A stretch of 27,606 nucleotides of DNA from an uncultured Collinsella sp. Lineage in GTDB: Bacteria; Actinomycetota; Coriobacteriia; Coriobacteriales; Coriobacteriaceae. The notes beneath the pieces were generated by a model. The model had not been told where the DNA came from. It did no database searches and saw only the letters and a program-made list of their open reading frames with translations. Positions 17,415 through 25,222 of the stretch are shown in pieces (position 1 is the stretch's first letter; every line of letters starts with the position of its first letter). Made by a program: the position numbers and the translations under genes. The stretch spans positions 1 to 27,606 of the forward strand of contig CATYJU010000026.1 in NCBI GenBank assembly GCA_958407995.1, in the 5' to 3' direction.

Positions 17415-17447
17415 TTGACTAGCCATGGTGAACAACCCTGCTATCCT
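17415..17447 (+). promoter_or_regulatory. Possible distal promoter of the sialic-acid cluster
   Basis: A strong -35-like TTGACT (17415–17420) lies upstream of TGCTAT (17439–17444, spacer 18) or TATCCT (17442–17447, spacer 21, preceded by TG). Neither -10 is ideal. If used, the transcript would carry the whole palindromic leader (17480–17560) as RNA. Confidence 0.3.
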
Positions 17448-17479
17448 GCGGGTTGACGATGACTGATATCTCACCTCGT

Positions 17480-17560
17480 CGATACATACTGTCTGGCGAA
17501 TCGTTTGTCAATGAATTCGGTGAACGGTAGTAAATACCGTTCAAGCGTATGTATGTATCG
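17480..17560 (+). repeat. Nested inverted repeats in the leader of the transporter operon
   Basis: The outer arms CGATACATAC (17480–17489) and GTATGTATCG (17551–17560) are perfectly complementary. Inside lies a perfect palindrome, TGAACGGTA (17521–17529) and TACCGTTCA (17535–17543), with a 5-base centre GTAAA. As DNA the 23-bp inner palindrome has the size of a dimeric repressor operator; as RNA the two could form a long stem capped by a hairpin. It lies 137 bases before the binding-protein gene and upstream of the candidate proximal promoter. No regulator gene is visible in the window. Confidence 0.7.
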
Positions 17561-17582
17561 GTCGCCGAGCGCGGCACCTCAG

Positions 17583-17612
17583 TTGGGTTCGTCGGTAGGT
17601 AAGGTATATATC
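17583..17612 (+). promoter_or_regulatory. Candidate proximal promoter of the transporter operon
   Basis: TTGGGT (17583–17588) is followed after 16 bases by TATATA (17605–17610), or after 18 by TATATC. Transcription would start near 17617, leaving a ~60-base leader before the AGGAGA ribosome site at 17670. Of the candidates in this 365-base gene-free stretch (17315–17679), this is the best. Confidence 0.45.
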
Positions 17613-17679
17613 GTCCGCAAGTTGCGCGGGGGCAAGTCTAGATGCTCCCGAGTAAGATTCTCTATTGATAGGAGAAGAC

Positions 17680-19293
17680 ATGGCCATCATCAACAAGGGT
17701 ATGTCCAGGCGTTCGTTCCTCGGCCTCACCGGCAGCGTCGCTGCTGTCGCAGGGCTTGGTCTCACCGGCTGCGGTGGCAGCTCTAACGACGAGGGTTCCG
17801 CTTCCGGTTCCACCGATTCCGCTAACCGTGGCGGCGGCGTGATCACCGCCGGTTCCGCTTACGCTCCGTCCAGCTTCGATCCCGCCAGCACCGGCTCCGC
17901 TGTGGGCCTGGGTGCTAACTGGCACGTCGTCGAGGGTCTCTACGGCATCGATTACCACGACTACAGCACCTTCAACGAGCTCGCCACCGACGATCCCAAG
18001 TCCGTGGACGACACTACCTTCGAGGTCACCATCCGCAAGGGCGCCAAGTTCTCCGATGGTACCGAGGTCACTGCTGACGACGTCGTCGCTTCCTACACCG
18101 CTTGCGCTGCTTCCGCTACCTATGCTCCGTTCTTCCAGCCCTTCGAGTCCATCGAGACCAAGGATGCCAGCACTGTAACGGTCAAGACCAAGGTCCCCAA
18201 CTTCTCCCTGCTCAAGGATCGTCTGGCCATCATCCGTGTTACCCCGGCTACTCAGTCCGAGGAGGATCGCGCCAAGCAGCCGATCGGTTCCGGCCCCTGG
18301 ATGTACGACTCTATCTCCGATACCGAGATTACCCTGGTTCCCAACCCCGAGTACAACGGTGAGTATACTGCCGAGGATAAGAAGATCCAGTACAGCATCC
18401 TGACCGACCCCACCGCTCGCGTTACCGCCCAGCAGGAAGGCTCCACGCTCGTTATGGAGCTCGTCACCGCTGACGCCGTCGACCAGCTCGAGAGCGCTGG
18501 CTGCAAGATCGACAACGTCCAGGGCTTCGGCACCCGCTTCATCATGTTCAACGTCGCCAAGGAGCCTTGGAACAACGTCAAGGTCCGTCAGGCCGTCATG
18601 TACGCGCTCGACACCGAGAAGATGATCACCAACACCTTCGCCGGCCTTGCCACCGCTGCCAGCTGCTACCTGCCCAAGAGCTTCACCAACTATCATGAGG
18701 CTTCCACGGTGTACAAGACCGACGCCAAGAAGGCCAAGAAGCTCATCGAGGAGTCCGGCATCACCCCGGGTGCCATCACCCTGCGCACCACCGACAACGA
18801 GCAGATTAAGGGCATGGCCGCCCAGGTCAAGAACGACCTCGACGCTCTCGGCTTCGAGGTGACCATCCAGACCGATACCTCGCCGGCCACCTACGCTGCC
18901 ATCGACGGCGGCGAGGCCTACGATATCCTCCTTGCCCCTGGCGATCCGTCCTGCTTCGGCGCTGACCCCGACCTGCTGCTCAACTGGTGGTACGGCGACA
19001 ACGTCTGGATGCAGACCCGTTGCCCGTGGAAGGAGTCCGCTGAGTGGGAGAAGCTCCACGGTCTCATGGACGAGGCTCTTGCCGCCGAGGGCGACGAGCA
19101 GCAGAAGAAGTGGAACGAGTGCTTCGACATCATCGCCGACAACGCTGTTCTGTACCCCGTTGTCCACGTCAAGACCGTCTCCGCTTCCTGGGACGATCCG
19201 TCTACCGCGCCCAACGGCGAGGCCCTCGATGGCTTCAAGGGCATCGGCACGACGAGCATGTCCTTCAGGGGCGTCGCGACCGTCAAGGCCTAA
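17680..19293 (+). CDS. ABC transporter substrate-binding lipoprotein (family 5, Dpp/Opp type), probable sialic-acid binder
   Basis: The 537-residue protein is the extracellular binding subunit of a Dpp/Opp/Ni-type importer (SBP_bac_5 fold). It starts with a twin-arginine signal, SRRSFLGL (R10, R11), and a lipobox LTGC with C31 as the lipidated cysteine, so it is probably Tat-exported and membrane-anchored. A Gly/Ser/Asp linker precedes the domain. Family landmarks include RKGAKFSDGTEVTADDVVAS and DPTARVTAQQ. Family 5 members usually bind peptides, but the nanA, nanK and nanE genes behind it suggest N-acetylneuraminate, as in SatA of Haemophilus ducreyi. Codons end mostly in C or G, like a highly expressed gene. 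Start ATG 17680 has AGGAGA upstream. The substrate is inference. Confidence 0.85.
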   Translation: MAIINKGMSRRSFLGLTGSVAAVAGLGLTGCGGSSNDEGSASGSTDSANRGGGVITAGSAYAPSSFDPASTGSAVGLGANWHVVEGLYGIDYHDYSTFNELATDDPKSVDDTTFEVTIRKGAKFSDGTEVTADDVVASYTACAASATYAPFFQPFESIETKDASTVTVKTKVPNFSLLKDRLAIIRVTPATQSEEDRAKQPIGSGPWMYDSISDTEITLVPNPEYNGEYTAEDKKIQYSILTDPTARVTAQQEGSTLVMELVTADAVDQLESAGCKIDNVQGFGTRFIMFNVAKEPWNNVKVRQAVMYALDTEKMITNTFAGLATAASCYLPKSFTNYHEASTVYKTDAKKAKKLIEESGITPGAITLRTTDNEQIKGMAAQVKNDLDALGFEVTIQTDTSPATYAAIDGGEAYDILLAPGDPSCFGADPDLLLNWWYGDNVWMQTRCPWKESAEWEKLHGLMDEALAAEGDEQQKKWNECFDIIADNAVLYPVVHVKTVSASWDDPSTAPNGEALDGFKGIGTTSMSFRGVATVKA

Positions 19294-19307
19294 GACTCGT
19301 TTGAGTC
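19294..19307 (+). repeat. Small stem-loop right after the binding-protein stop
   Basis: GACTC (19294–19298) and GAGTC (19303–19307) pair around GTTT, starting at the stop codon. It may protect the 3' end of the binding-protein message; a functional role is not shown by the sequence alone. Confidence 0.35.
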
Positions 19308-19353
19308 ATATGTGGGGCGTCGGTCGTAAGGCAACGTCCTCATAGTTGAAACA

Positions 19354-19387
19354 AAGACCCGGGCGGCCTCGATGTCGCTCGGGTCTT
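19354..19387 (+). terminator. Intra-operon hairpin (partial terminator or mRNA stabiliser)
   Basis: AAGACCCG (19354–19361) pairs with CGGGTCTT (19380–19387), with GCG/CGC continuing the stem after a single mismatch and a 10-base loop. There is no real T tract. Such a hairpin between a binding-protein gene and its permease genes is a known way to make more binding protein than membrane subunits. Confidence 0.6.
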
Positions 19388-19390
19388 GTA

Positions 19391-19408
19391 ATGAGTATCC
19401 ATACTCAT
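19391..19408 (+). repeat. 18-base palindrome upstream of the permease gene
   Basis: ATGAGTAT (19391–19398) and ATACTCAT (19401–19408) are perfect inverted arms around CC. It lies directly behind the preceding hairpin and about 40 bases before the permease start. It may be an operator or a second RNA hairpin; the 2-base centre is too tight for an RNA loop unless the inner pairs open. Confidence 0.45.
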
Positions 19409-19448
19409 ATACCAGTTGGTCCTACCGACAAAAGAAAGGGGAGAGAAC

Positions 19449-20405
19449 GTGAACAACTTTCTACGTTTGATTGGAAGGCGTCTCGTGGCGCTGCCGATCA
19501 TGGCATTGGGCGTCACCGTCCTGGTGTTCTTCCTTATGTCGTTCTCCAAGACCGACCCCGCCTATACGGCGTTGGGTGACGGTGCCTCGCCCGAGGCGGT
19601 TGCCGAGTACCATGAGAAGTATGGTCTGGACGACCCCTGGCCCGTGCGCTACGTGCGCTACATGGGCGATCTGATCCATGGTGACATGGGCACCTATGGT
19701 GCTGCTCGCAACTCCGTTGCCAAGCGCATCTCCACGGCCCTGCCCGTCACGATGCAGCTGACCTTCATCGGTCTTGCCATCGGCGCGGTCGTCTCGTTTT
19801 TGCTCGGCGTCATCGCGGCACTGTATCGCGATAAATGGCCGGACCAAGTGATCCGCGTCTTTTCCATCGCCGGCTTGGCAACCCCGTCGTTCTGGCTTGC
19901 CGTTCTGTTGATTCTGCTGTTCTCTTCCTACCTTAAGGTGCTCCCGGCATCCGGTGCTCTGCCTCACTTCACCACCAACCCGGCTGGCTATCTGGGACGT
20001 ATGATCATGCCCGCTATCGCTCTGGCATTCCCGCTGACGGGCCAGATGACTCGTATCGTGCGTACGGCCATGGTTGAGGAGCTCGACAAGGACTACGTCC
20101 GCATGGCCCGTGGCGCCGGCGTTCCCGAGAAGGTCGTCGTCGGCATCAACGTTTTGCGCAACGCGCTGATCACCCCGGTCACCACCCTCGGTCTTAAGAT
20201 CGGTTACCTTATGGGCGGCGCCGTCGTCATCGAGGTCATCTTCAACCTCCCCGGCATGGGTACTGCGATTCTGCAGGGCGTTCAGGGCAACGAGGCGAAC
20301 CTGGTTCAGGGCGTCGTCATCGTCGTTGCTCTTGCCTTCATCATCATCAACATCGTGGTTGACATGCTCTACCTGCTCATCAACCCGCGCATCAGGACGG
20401 TGTAG
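19449..20405 (+). CDS. ABC transporter permease, DppB family
   Basis: The 318-residue membrane protein is the first permease of the Dpp/Opp-type importer. It shows the DppB pattern: one N-terminal membrane helix (about 10–30), an extracellular region with EYHEKYGLDDPWPVRYVRY, then a five-helix BPD_transp_1 core with the cytoplasmic EAA loop (DYVRMARGAGVPEKVVV, about 215–231), which contacts the ATPases, and the NPRIRTV tail. The start is GTG 19449, with AAAGGGGAGAG upstream; a longer frame exists but lacks this ribosome site. The stop is three bases before the next gene, so translation is probably coupled to the fused permease–ATPase. Confidence 0.92.
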   Translation: MNNFLRLIGRRLVALPIMALGVTVLVFFLMSFSKTDPAYTALGDGASPEAVAEYHEKYGLDDPWPVRYVRYMGDLIHGDMGTYGAARNSVAKRISTALPVTMQLTFIGLAIGAVVSFLLGVIAALYRDKWPDQVIRVFSIAGLATPSFWLAVLLILLFSSYLKVLPASGALPHFTTNPAGYLGRMIMPAIALAFPLTGQMTRIVRTAMVEELDKDYVRMARGAGVPEKVVVGINVLRNALITPVTTLGLKIGYLMGGAVVIEVIFNLPGMGTAILQGVQGNEANLVQGVVIVVALAFIIINIVVDMLYLLINPRIRTV

Positions 20406-20408
20406 ATT

Positions 20409-22424
20409 ATGGTAAAGATTCGAGAGAAGCAAACCGAGCAGCTCGAGAAGGCTGCCTCCAAGGGGCTCAAGCTCGGTGGCTGGAAGAAGATGACGCTGTC
20501 TTCTAAGATTGCCGCCGTCGTGCTGGTGTTGGTCGCCCTGACCGCGATTCTGGCGCCCCTTCTTGCCCCCTATAGCCCGGTCGAGATTTTCACTGCTCGC
20601 CAGGCTCCCGGCAATGGATTTATCTTCGGTACCGACGATAAGGGCCGCGACATCCTGTCGCGTATGCTTTACGGTGGCCGTTACTCGCTGATCATCGGCT
20701 TCGGTGCTACTGCCATGGCTCTGGTCTGCGGCTCGGTCGTGGGCGCCCTCGCGGCGGTTTCGCGCAAGTCCGTTTCCGAGGCGATCATGCGCATCCTGGA
20801 CATCATCATGTCCATCCCGGGCATCGCCCTCGCTGCCGTCTTCGTCTCCATCCTGGGCAATTCCGTGCCGTCGATCATCTTCGCCATTGGCTTTATGTAC
20901 ACTCCGCAGATTGCCCGTATCGTGCGCGCCAACATCGTGTCCGAGTACGGCGAGGACTATGTCCGCGCGGTCATCGTTTCCGGCGCCAAGGCTCCGTGGA
21001 TTTTGATCAAGCATGTTCTGCGTAACTGCATCGCCCCGATCATGGTCTTCACCGTTACCCTGGTCGCCGACGCCATCATCTTCGAGGCCTCGCTGACCTT
21101 TATCGGCGCTGGTATCCAGGAGCCCACCGCTACCTGGGGCAACATCCTCGCCGACGCCCGCGGTGGCGTGCTCGCTGGCCGTTGGTGGCAGGCGCTGTTC
21201 CCGGGTCTGGCTATCATGATCACCTGCCTGGCGCTCAACATCCTCTCCGAGGGCATTACCGACGCCATGGCCGCTGCTCCCTCCGCCGCCCTGGATCCGA
21301 CCGATTCCTCCAAGCGCCGCGAGGCCGACCTGCTGGTCTCCGACCCCGTTCGCGCTTACAAGGAGCAGGCTCAGTCCCTGTCCGCCCGTCTTGGCGCCCT
21401 GCGCGATGTCGAGCTCAAGCGTAACGACCGCCATGTGCCCGATGAGTCCGTTGAGCCGATCCTTTCGGTCCGTGATTTCTGCATCCAGTTTGAGCACCAC
21501 GGTGATATCAACGTCGTCGATCATGTCAACTTTGATGTCCGTCCTGGCCAGACCATGGGCCTGGTCGGTGAGTCCGGCTGCGGTAAGTCCATCACCACGC
21601 TGGCCATCATGGGCCTGACCGACGATGACGAGCATCTTTCCGGTGAGGTCCTCTGGGAGGGCCGCGACCTGCTCAAGATGAGCAAGAAGGAGTGGTTCGG
21701 CCTGCGCGGTACCGATATCGCCATGGTCTATCAGGACGCCCTGTCCTCGCTCAACCCCTCCATGCTCATTTCCGCCCAGATGAAGCAGCTCACCAAGCGC
21801 GGCGGTACCCGTAGCGCCGAGGAGCTCCTGGAGCTCGTGGGCCTCGACCCCAAGCGTACGCTCGAGAGCTATCCGCATGAGCTTTCCGGTGGTCAGCGTC
21901 AGCGCGTTCTGATCGCTATGGCCCTTACCCGCGACCCCAAACTGGTCATCTGCGACGAGCCCACGACCGCTCTGGACGTTACCGTCCAGAAGCAGGTCAT
22001 CAAGCTGCTTAACGATCTTCAGGCCAAGCTCGGCTTTGCCATGATCTTCGTTTCGCACGACCTGGCACTGGTCGCCGAGGTCGCTCATAACATCACGGTT
22101 ATGTACGCCGGCCAGGTTATCGAGCAGGCGCCCACCAAGGAGCTGCTCACCAACCCGATTCACGAGTACACCCGCGGCCTTCTGGGTTCCGTCCTGTCCA
22201 TCGAGAGCGGTTCGGGCCGCCTGCACCAGGTGCCCGGCGCCGTTCCGAGCCCGCGCGATTTCCCCAAGGGCGATCGCTTCGCACCCCGCTCGAGCCATCC
22301 GCGCATTGGCCTGGACACCCGTCCGGTCTTCAAGCGCGTGCCCGGCACCGAGCACTTCTATTCCGAGCTCCCCGACGAGGTGCTCAAGGCAAATGGTTTG
22401 ACCCCTCACGCGGAGGTGATGTAG
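20409..22424 (+). CDS. Fused ABC permease (DppC) and ATPase (DppD)
   Basis: The 671-residue protein joins two subunits that are usually separate. Residues ~1–290 are a DppC permease: helix 31–54, GTDDKGRDILSRMLYGGRYS (74–93) typical of DppC, the EAA loop (184–210) and a last helix near 265–280. A charged linker (about 292–346) leads to an ATP-binding domain: Walker A GESGCGKS (387–394), Q-loop YQDALSSLNP, signature LSGGQRQR (492–499), Walker B LVICDEPT (512–519), and a C-terminal oligopeptide-type extension (from ~590). There is no frameshift or internal stop, so the fusion is genuine in this sequence. As I remember it, a similar fusion occurs in SatABCD-type sialic-acid transporters, which fits the neighbours. 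Its stop abuts the next start (TAGATG). Confidence 0.94.
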   Translation: MVKIREKQTEQLEKAASKGLKLGGWKKMTLSSKIAAVVLVLVALTAILAPLLAPYSPVEIFTARQAPGNGFIFGTDDKGRDILSRMLYGGRYSLIIGFGATAMALVCGSVVGALAAVSRKSVSEAIMRILDIIMSIPGIALAAVFVSILGNSVPSIIFAIGFMYTPQIARIVRANIVSEYGEDYVRAVIVSGAKAPWILIKHVLRNCIAPIMVFTVTLVADAIIFEASLTFIGAGIQEPTATWGNILADARGGVLAGRWWQALFPGLAIMITCLALNILSEGITDAMAAAPSAALDPTDSSKRREADLLVSDPVRAYKEQAQSLSARLGALRDVELKRNDRHVPDESVEPILSVRDFCIQFEHHGDINVVDHVNFDVRPGQTMGLVGESGCGKSITTLAIMGLTDDDEHLSGEVLWEGRDLLKMSKKEWFGLRGTDIAMVYQDALSSLNPSMLISAQMKQLTKRGGTRSAEELLELVGLDPKRTLESYPHELSGGQRQRVLIAMALTRDPKLVICDEPTTALDVTVQKQVIKLLNDLQAKLGFAMIFVSHDLALVAEVAHNITVMYAGQVIEQAPTKELLTNPIHEYTRGLLGSVLSIESGSGRLHQVPGAVPSPRDFPKGDRFAPRSSHPRIGLDTRPVFKRVPGTEHFYSELPDEVLKANGLTPHAEVM

Positions 22425-23252
22425 ATGAGCGAGACCGCAGTCAACGGCGTCGAGCCGATCATCTTCCTTGATGACGTCCACGTCACCTTTAGGACCCGTA
22501 CCGGCTCGATTCTGCACCCCAACCTGGTTCACGCCGTCCAGGGTGTAACGATTAAGCTCATGCCCGGACAGACCATCGGCATCGTCGGCGAGTCCGGTTG
22601 CGGAAAGTCCACCACCGCCAACGTCATGTGCGGCCTGCAGGCCCCCACGAGCGGCAAGGTCTACTTTAAGGGCAAGGACGTTACCAAACGTACCGCCGAG
22701 GACCGTCGCCACATGGGTCGCGTCATCTCGGTCGTGTTCCAGAACCCGGCCACGGCGCTCAATCCCCGCATGGTCGTTCGCGAGCAACTGCTCGACCCCA
22801 TGCGCGTCCACAACCTGGGTACCGAGGCCGAGCAGGAGAAGCGCGTCAAGGAGCTCTTGGAGCTCACCGGTCTGCCCAGCTCCGCCGCCGAGGTTCTTCC
22901 CGGCCAGCTTTCGGGCGGCCAGCGCCAGCGCGTCGCAATTGCGCGCGCCCTGTCGCTGAACCCCGATGCCATCATCGCCGACGAGCCCACCTCGGCTCTG
23001 GACGTTTCGGTCCGCGCGCAGATTCTGAACCTGCTGACCGACCTTAAGAAGGAGCTCGGCCTGGCCATGGTGTTCATCAGCCATGACATCCAGACGGTCC
23101 GCTATATCTCTGACGACATCATCGTTATGAATGGCGGCAAGATCGTCGAGCAGGGCGAGGCCAAGCAGGTCTTCCAGCACCCTCAGGACCCCTACACCAA
23201 GATGCTGCTCGGCGCTGCGCCGTCGCTGCTGCATCCCAAGCTCGGCGAGTAG
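22425..23252 (+). CDS. ABC transporter ATPase, DppF family
   Basis: The 275-residue protein is the second ATPase of the importer. It has Walker A GESGCGKS (55–62), FQNPATALNP (105–114), LSGGQRQR (162–169), Walker B AIIADEPT (182–189) and the switch histidine in FISHDIQTV. It pairs with the ATPase half of the preceding fused protein, completing a transporter of one binding protein, two permease domains and two ATPase domains. Start ATG 22425 follows the upstream stop without a gap, with a strong GGAGGTGAT site. It is shorter than many DppF proteins and lacks an extended Fe-S-like C-terminal Cys region. Confidence 0.93.
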   Translation: MSETAVNGVEPIIFLDDVHVTFRTRTGSILHPNLVHAVQGVTIKLMPGQTIGIVGESGCGKSTTANVMCGLQAPTSGKVYFKGKDVTKRTAEDRRHMGRVISVVFQNPATALNPRMVVREQLLDPMRVHNLGTEAEQEKRVKELLELTGLPSSAAEVLPGQLSGGQRQRVAIARALSLNPDAIIADEPTSALDVSVRAQILNLLTDLKKELGLAMVFISHDIQTVRYISDDIIVMNGGKIVEQGEAKQVFQHPQDPYTKMLLGAAPSLLHPKLGE

Positions 23253-23268
23253 CCTCGCTTTCCCTCCC

Positions 23269-23296
23269 GTGCGCCCGGTTCCCTTGCCGGGCGCAC
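23269..23296 (+). terminator. Strong stem-loop between transporter and esterase genes
   Basis: GTGCGCCCGG (23269–23278) and CCGGGCGCAC (23287–23296) form a perfect 10-bp GC-rich stem with an 8-base loop. No T tract follows, so it may reduce rather than stop transcription into the downstream genes, or protect the transporter mRNA. Confidence 0.6.
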
Positions 23297-23332
23297 CTCC
23301 GTTGCGATTTCGAAAGGTTGGGTTCACGAGCC

Positions 23333-24310
23333 ATGCCAAGTGCTCAGGAGCTACAACAGCAATTTGGTGAATATCGAGGCGCTATGCCCCGTCCATCGGA
23401 TTTCGATCTCTTTTGGAAGGACCGCATGGCCGAGGCCGACGCCGTCGAGCTCGACTATGCGATTGAGGCGGCTTCGGTTGCGGATTCCGCGACCTGTCGG
23501 TTTTTCGACCTCTGGTATACCGGCATGTGCGGTGCACGCCTGCATGCCAAGTATCTCCAGCCGGTTTCGGACGAGCCCGTGCCGCTGGTGCTACAGTTCC
23601 ACGGCTATCCGGGTGCAAGCCGCAGCTGGTTCGAGCAGGCGTCGTTTGCGGGCATGGGCATGGCACTCATCGCTCTCGATTGTCCTGGCCAGGGTGGCCC
23701 CTCCGAGGATATTGGTGGATTTGAAGGCACGACGGTTGCTGGGCATATCGTCGCCGGTATCGACGGCGACCCGGCCAATCTTTACTATGTCCGCTTGCAC
23801 CAGGATATCCGCATTCTGTGCCGTATTGTTCGCGAGCTCGAGGGCATCGATCTTTCCCGCGTATTTGTGAACGGCGCATCGCAGGGCGGCGGTTTGGGCA
23901 TTGCGACCTGCGCGCTTAATAGTGAGCTTATCAATCGCGCTGCCATCCTCTATCCCTTCCTGTCGGATTTCCGCCTTGTTTGGGATCTGGATGCCGACGA
24001 TATCGCTTATGAAGGCCTGCGCTATTGGTCGCGTTGGTTTGACGAGGACTCGACTCGTATTGAGGAGGCCTATGCCAAACTGGCGTACTTCGATTCCAAG
24101 AACTTTGCCCCCATGGTCAAATGCCCCGTGCTGTTTGGCACGGGCACAGCCGATATCGTCTGTCCGCCGGCGACGCAGTTTGCGGTCTACAACAATCTGG
24201 CCTGTGAGAAGCGACGCGAGTTCTTTGAGGGCTTTGGCCACGAGGAGATTCAGGACTTTGACGATCTGATCATTCCGTTTTTCTGCGAGGGAGGGGAGGC
24301 TCATGTCTAA
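23333..24310 (+). CDS. CE7-type acetyl esterase (acetyl xylan esterase/cephalosporin C deacetylase family)
   Basis: The 325-residue α/β-hydrolase has the CE7 pattern: oxyanion-hole strand FHGYPG (89–94), DCPGQGG (116–122, the family RGQGG-like motif), nucleophile S183 in NGASQGGG, D274 in GTADIVCPP and H303 in FGHEE. The catalytic triad is therefore complete. No signal peptide is present, so it acts in the cytoplasm. CE7 enzymes remove acetyl groups from small sugars and related esters. Placed between a probable sialic-acid importer and nanA, it may de-O-acetylate imported sialic acids; that role is inference. The ATG at 23333 has only a weak ribosome site; AAAGG at 23313 is too far. It overlaps the next gene, a paralogue, by eight bases. 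Confidence 0.85.
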   Translation: MPSAQELQQQFGEYRGAMPRPSDFDLFWKDRMAEADAVELDYAIEAASVADSATCRFFDLWYTGMCGARLHAKYLQPVSDEPVPLVLQFHGYPGASRSWFEQASFAGMGMALIALDCPGQGGPSEDIGGFEGTTVAGHIVAGIDGDPANLYYVRLHQDIRILCRIVRELEGIDLSRVFVNGASQGGGLGIATCALNSELINRAAILYPFLSDFRLVWDLDADDIAYEGLRYWSRWFDEDSTRIEEAYAKLAYFDSKNFAPMVKCPVLFGTGTADIVCPPATQFAVYNNLACEKRREFFEGFGHEEIQDFDDLIIPFFCEGGEAHV

Positions 24311-25154
24311 GTGCGAGAGCAATATCGACGAGCTGATCGTCCCCGGGCTCGCGGAGATGCCTGGAACGGTTTCGTCAAGGCTCTCTGATTTCCGGGGTTG
24401 GCACGGCGATGCTTCGGCGGATGTTTCCGAATTAGAGACAGCCGCTTCGGACCTTGAGGTTTGCGGGCTGACTGTTACGGCGATTGATTTCGCCAATCCG
24501 TGCGCGCGCTACTCTGAGGTTTCCATTGAGCTCGGCGGGTATGTCGTACACGGTCGTTTGATTGAGCCCTTAGGCCATGCCCGGGCATCCGAGTTTGTGC
24601 CGCTGTGCCTGATGTTCCACGACATCGATCGGCCTGTGCGCGGCTGGCATCACATGACGAGATTTGCCGCCATGGGATATGCCGTGCTTGCACTGGATGA
24701 CGATGTTGCTGGTGCGGACGACCTGCAGCGGGGAATTGCTTCGCCCGCTTTTGTCGAGCGCGTCCGTTGGGGCTGCGCGTTGGCGAAGGTCGCGCGCAAT
24801 CTTGATGGCATGGACCCCGACCGCATCTTTGCATGGGGCGAGGGCCTTGGCGGCGGAGTCGCGCTGGCGGTTTCTGCTCTGGACGAGCAGGGTCTTGCCT
24901 GCACGGCGGTTGCCAATCCAATTCCCGGTGGCCTCGAGGCGCTGTCGTCTCGGGTGCGCGGATCGGTGCTCATGGGCACATCGCTTATGGACGCCGTGAG
25001 CGATCCCAAGGGTCAGTTTGCTGTATTCAACGGTCTTGAGTGTGACCGAAGGCATATCATTTATGCCAAATACGCTCACGAGCGCATCAATGCGTTCGAA
25101 AACGAAGTCGTCGACTTCTTTAACCAAACGTTCTACCCGTGTTCTTTGGCCTAG
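24303..25154 (+). CDS. Catalytic-serine-less paralogue of the CE7 esterase
   Basis: The 283-residue protein can be aligned with the upstream esterase by eye along its C-terminal two thirds: DPDRIFAWGEGLGGGVAL against DLSRVFVNGASQGGGLGI, and GQFAVFNGLECDRR against TQFAVYNNLACEKR. At the nucleophile elbow G-x-S-x-G has become G-E-G-L-G, so the serine is glycine (G181, codon 24843–24845). A histidine (H259) and an aspartate (D230) remain near the expected places. The oxyanion strand (FHDIDR) and the RGQGG-like motif are also degenerate. The frame is intact, with a strong GAGGGAGGGGAGG site and an 8-base overlap, so it looks maintained and not decaying. It could be a regulatory or structural partner of the active esterase, or a binding protein. 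Its function is unknown. Confidence 0.8.
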   Translation: MSKCESNIDELIVPGLAEMPGTVSSRLSDFRGWHGDASADVSELETAASDLEVCGLTVTAIDFANPCARYSEVSIELGGYVVHGRLIEPLGHARASEFVPLCLMFHDIDRPVRGWHHMTRFAAMGYAVLALDDDVAGADDLQRGIASPAFVERVRWGCALAKVARNLDGMDPDRIFAWGEGLGGGVALAVSALDEQGLACTAVANPIPGGLEALSSRVRGSVLMGTSLMDAVSDPKGQFAVFNGLECDRRHIIYAKYAHERINAFENEVVDFFNQTFYPCSLA

Positions 25155-25180
25155 ACGGCTTGGACACTGCCAACAAGAGT

Positions 25181-25199
25181 GGGTGGCATAGGGCCGCCC
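25181..25199 (+). repeat. Small hairpin before the nanA ribosome site
   Basis: GGGTGGC (25181–25187) pairs with GCCGCCC (25193–25199), including one G–U pair, around ATAGG. It ends 11 bases before the AAGGAG site of nanA and could shield the mRNA end or tune translation. Confidence 0.4.
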
Positions 25200-25222
25200 G
25201 CCAGACAACTAAGGAGATTCTT

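Noticed and set aside
17547..17558. The GTATGTATGTAT run as a microsatellite or phase-variation tract
   Set aside because: It has only three 4-base units, lies outside any gene and is better explained as one arm of the outer inverted repeat.
17415..17679. A riboswitch or T-box in the leader of the transporter operon
   Set aside because: No T-box sequence, specifier-loop arrangement or known riboswitch core could be recognised; the nested palindromes alone do not define one, so I describe them only as repeats.
17662..19167. A 501-codon open frame antisense to the binding-protein gene
   Set aside because: Leu/Gly/Val/Asp-rich shadow of a highly biased gene, with no ribosome site or motif.
20409..22424. 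The permease–ATPase fusion as a sequencing artefact joining two genes
   Set aside because: The frame is continuous through a charged linker of about 55 residues with no buried start codon with a ribosome site at the junction, so a real fusion is the simpler reading.
19461..23339. A 1292-codon open frame on the minus strand under the transporter genes
   Set aside because: It is antisense to three clearly real genes, has low-complexity Gly/Asp/His/Arg-rich composition and no recognisable motif. It arises from the C/G-ending codon bias of the plus-strand genes.
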